Part shown: positions 5,959 to 7,374 of the stretch, one piece after another | Numbering within the stretch: the first letter of the stretch is position 1 | How the letters are laid out: every line of letters begins with the position of its first letter | Assembly (NCBI GenBank): GCA_948949055.1 | Contig: CARBWQ010000042.1 | Coordinates: 1-7,374, forward strand | DNA: 7,374 nucleotides | DNA from: an uncultured Eubacteriales bacterium | Lineage (GTDB): Bacteria; Bacillota; Clostridia; Christensenellales; UBA1242 | Direction: 5' to 3' | Program-made: the position numbers and the translations under genes | Notes under the pieces: model-generated | Database searches by the model: none | Told to the model about the DNA's origin: nothing | What the model saw: the letters and a program-made list of their open reading frames with translations, nothing else

Positions 5959-5987
5959 ATTATAACACTTATTTTTTAATTTTTCAA
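5959..5987 (-). promoter_or_regulatory. candidate smpB promoter overlapping its ribosome binding site region
   Basis: Minus strand TTGAAA at 5987-5982, exactly 17 bases, then a perfect TATAAT at 5964-5959. The predicted start falls at about 5952-5950, at or past the GGAG of smpB. That would give a nearly leaderless mRNA. If the GGAG is what counts, smpB is instead read from the upstream rnr transcript. The match is good, but the region is AT-rich. Confidence 0.5.
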
Positions 5988-6000
5988 TACCTATTACAAA

Positions 6001-6140
6001 TTTTTTATTAAAAATATTAAAAATTTATATTTTTTTTCTAATTTTTATAAAAATTGAGTTAAAATTTAATAAATTTAGCTAAATTTTTAATATTTTTAAC
6101 ATTTTTTATAAATTTTTAATAAATTTCATTAAATTATCAT
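6001..6140 (-). other. almost GC-free spacer between rnr and smpB with inverted repeats
   Basis: Only 8 of these 140 bases are G or C. No gene is seen. It contains a 20-base perfect inverted repeat (6008-6027 with 6080-6099), a 16-base palindrome at 6040-6055 and another at 6071-6086. No GC-containing terminator for rnr is visible. The stretch could act as a bent, easily melted upstream region for the smpB promoter (inference). Confidence 0.7.
6008..6099. repeat. 20-bp perfect inverted repeat around AT-only palindromes
   Basis: The left arm TTAAAAATATTAAAAATTTA (6008-6027) is the exact reverse complement of 6080-6099, with a 52-base gap. The palindrome AATTTTTATAAAAATT (6040-6055) lies in the gap, and AAATTTAGCTAAATTT (6071-6086) overlaps the right arm. 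Low complexity raises the odds of chance matches. Confidence 0.6.
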
Positions 6141-6141
6141 T

Positions 6142-7374
6142 TTACAAGAATCTTTCGAAAGCGAAATCAATTTTTCTTGTATAGATATTTGAAGCAATTA
6201 GTTTAACTTCTATTCTATCGCCAACAGCAAATGACAATCTATTACCTTTGAGTTTAAGTTGTTTTTCAAATAGTAAAAAACCACTATCAGGAAGGTCTTC
6301 TATTCTTATTAAGCCTTCAACAGTATTATCAAGTTCGACAAAAATTCCAAAGTTTGTCACTGATGAAACCACACCTTCAAAATTCTCGCCAATTCTATCC
6401 TTCATTAAGTATGCCTTCCAAAGATCATCTACCTCGCGTTCTGCTTTATCTGCATTCTTTTCAGTCAAACTAGATTGTTCACCAGACTCAAAAGTAAACT
6501 CTTCAAGTTCATCAATTCTTCTGCCTTCAAGGTCACCTTTATGAATACACTCTTTAATAATTCTATGAATTGTAAGATCTGGGTAACGTCTTATCGGTGA
6601 GGTGAAATGGCAATAATATTTCAAAGCTAAACCAAAATGTCCCCAACACCTATTAAAATATTTTGCCTTTTGCATAGATCGTAAAATCACCTTATTGACA
6701 GTTTCTGTAAATGGTTTATTATCGCAAAGGCGTATGATTTCTTGATAATATAAAGGAGTAATAACTTCTGGTATCTTTGGAGTTTTGATATTAAGACCTT
6801 TTAGATAATCAATTACACCAAGAACCTTTTCCTTTCTTGGAGGCTCATGGACACGATACAAGAAAGGTAATTCTCTATCACAGAATTCTTTTGCAACTGT
6901 CTGATTTGCTAGAACCATAAAATCTTCAATAAGACGATGTGCATCATTGCGTTCTCTCTTTTCAAATCCGACAGCCATTCCATTTTCATCAAAGACAAAC
7001 TGAACTTCTGGAATTTCAAAATCAAGCGCACCCATGCGTTTATTTTTCGCCTGAACCTTATGCGACAATTCAAGCATGATTTGAAGTTCATTTTTTACAC
7101 TTTCAGTTTTTTCATCAACTTTTTCACCATTAAATAGCTTAGCTACATTTGTATAATTAAGCCTTGCTTTACTTTTAATGAAACTTTCATAGATCTTATG
7201 AGATTTTACATTTCCCTCATTATCGATTGTCATTTCACAAGTAAGTGTCAATCTTTCTACACCCTCATTTAAAGAGCAGATTCCATTTGAAAGCTCTTTT
7301 GGAAGCATAGGCAAAACTGACGTAGGGAAATAAACACTTGTTCCACGATTAAAGGCTTCTTCATCAACTTTGGT
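6142..7374 (-). CDS. rnr: ribonuclease R, C-terminal part (runs off right edge)
   Basis: A 3'-to-5' exoribonuclease of the RNB (RNase II) family that can degrade structured RNA; with tmRNA-SmpB it clears faulty mRNAs. The visible 410 residues start inside the RNB domain. RGTSVYFPTSVLPMLPKELSNG lies near residues 11-32 (RGTSVYFP then VLPMLPKELSNG), matching the family's RGTSVYLPDRVIPMLP. The RNB signature HFTSPIRRYPDLTIHR is near 256-271 and includes the catalytic-site Arg of SPIR. An S1 RNA-binding domain (FEGVVSSVTNFGIFVEL) fills about 328-408. The protein stops right after S1, without the lysine-rich tail seen in some RNase R proteins. The catalytic Asp cluster and cold-shock domains lie outside the window. 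The open frame continues to the edge without a start, so the TTG at 7314 is internal. It precedes smpB and ssrA on the same strand. Confidence 0.96.
   Translation of the reverse strand, partial: TKVDEEAFNRGTSVYFPTSVLPMLPKELSNGICSLNEGVERLTLTCEMTIDNEGNVKSHKIYESFIKSKARLNYTNVAKLFNGEKVDEKTESVKNELQIMLELSHKVQAKNKRMGALDFEIPEVQFVFDENGMAVGFEKRERNDAHRLIEDFMVLANQTVAKEFCDRELPFLYRVHEPPRKEKVLGVIDYLKGLNIKTPKIPEVITPLYYQEIIRLCDNKPFTETVNKVILRSMQKAKYFNRCWGHFGLALKYYCHFTSPIRRYPDLTIHRIIKECIHKGDLEGRRIDELEEFTFESGEQSSLTEKNADKAEREVDDLWKAYLMKDRIGENFEGVVSSVTNFGIFVELDNTVEGLIRIEDLPDSGFLLFEKQLKLKGNRLSFAVGDRIEVKLIASNIYTRKIDFAFERFL

Noticed and set aside
6008..6099. Terminal inverted repeats of an insertion sequence or a MITE
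   Set aside because: Arms are pure A/T, there is no transposase or target-site duplication, and the gap is 52 bases.
6248..6544. A 98-codon plus-strand open frame inside rnr
   Set aside because: Antisense to the conserved S1/RNB coding sequence of RNase R, with no ribosome binding site.
1..7374. CRISPR array, prophage, toxin-antitoxin or other defence module
   Set aside because: No spaced direct repeats, integrase, phage or nuclease-toxin genes were seen; the gene content is housekeeping plus one unknown.

Overview
The window looks like a chromosomal stretch of a low-GC, Gram-positive-type bacterium, most likely an anaerobic member of Clostridia (Bacillota). The evidence is a tyrosine T-box riboswitch ahead of tyrS, the rnr-smpB-ssrA order, an IscU-like/GGGtGRT gene pair, AT-rich spacers and strong Shine-Dalgarno sequences on several genes. 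This placement is inference; no marker fixes the species. Every complete gene ends in TAA, and tryptophan is encoded by TGG.

Left part (1-1061). The N-terminal half of tyrosyl-tRNA synthetase runs off the left edge on the minus strand. Upstream of it are a consensus promoter, a T-box leader with a UAC (Tyr) specifier and a UGGU antiterminator bulge, and an intrinsic terminator. A divergent promoter candidate serves the plus-strand genes.

Middle (1062-3726). A two-gene plus-strand operon encodes an IscU/NifU-like Fe-S scaffold-type protein and, overlapping it by one base, the 'GGGtGRT' protein. The second gene is broken by one in-frame TAA, with the remaining conserved reading frame intact beyond it. 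A perfect-stem terminator follows. Next comes ung (uracil-DNA glycosylase), whose -10 box is so close to the ATG that the mRNA may be leaderless. A bidirectional terminator closes this part.

Right part (3818-7374), all on the minus strand and transcribed right to left: rnr (RNase R, C-terminal 410 residues), an almost GC-free spacer with inverted repeats, smpB, ssrA (tmRNA with a 16-residue tag), and a 409-residue membrane-anchored, very acidic coiled-coil protein of unknown function. RNase R, SmpB and tmRNA act together in trans-translation: SmpB-tmRNA rescues stalled ribosomes and tags the unfinished protein, and RNase R degrades the faulty mRNA. The unknown coiled-coil gene lies 56 bases past the tmRNA 3' end with no obvious terminator between.

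No mobile element, CRISPR array or prophage gene was seen. The most interesting points are the single-stop lesion in the GGGtGRT gene, the long tmRNA tag ending in ACAA, the possible leaderless promoters, the AT-only inverted repeats, and the unknown acidic coiled-coil protein.
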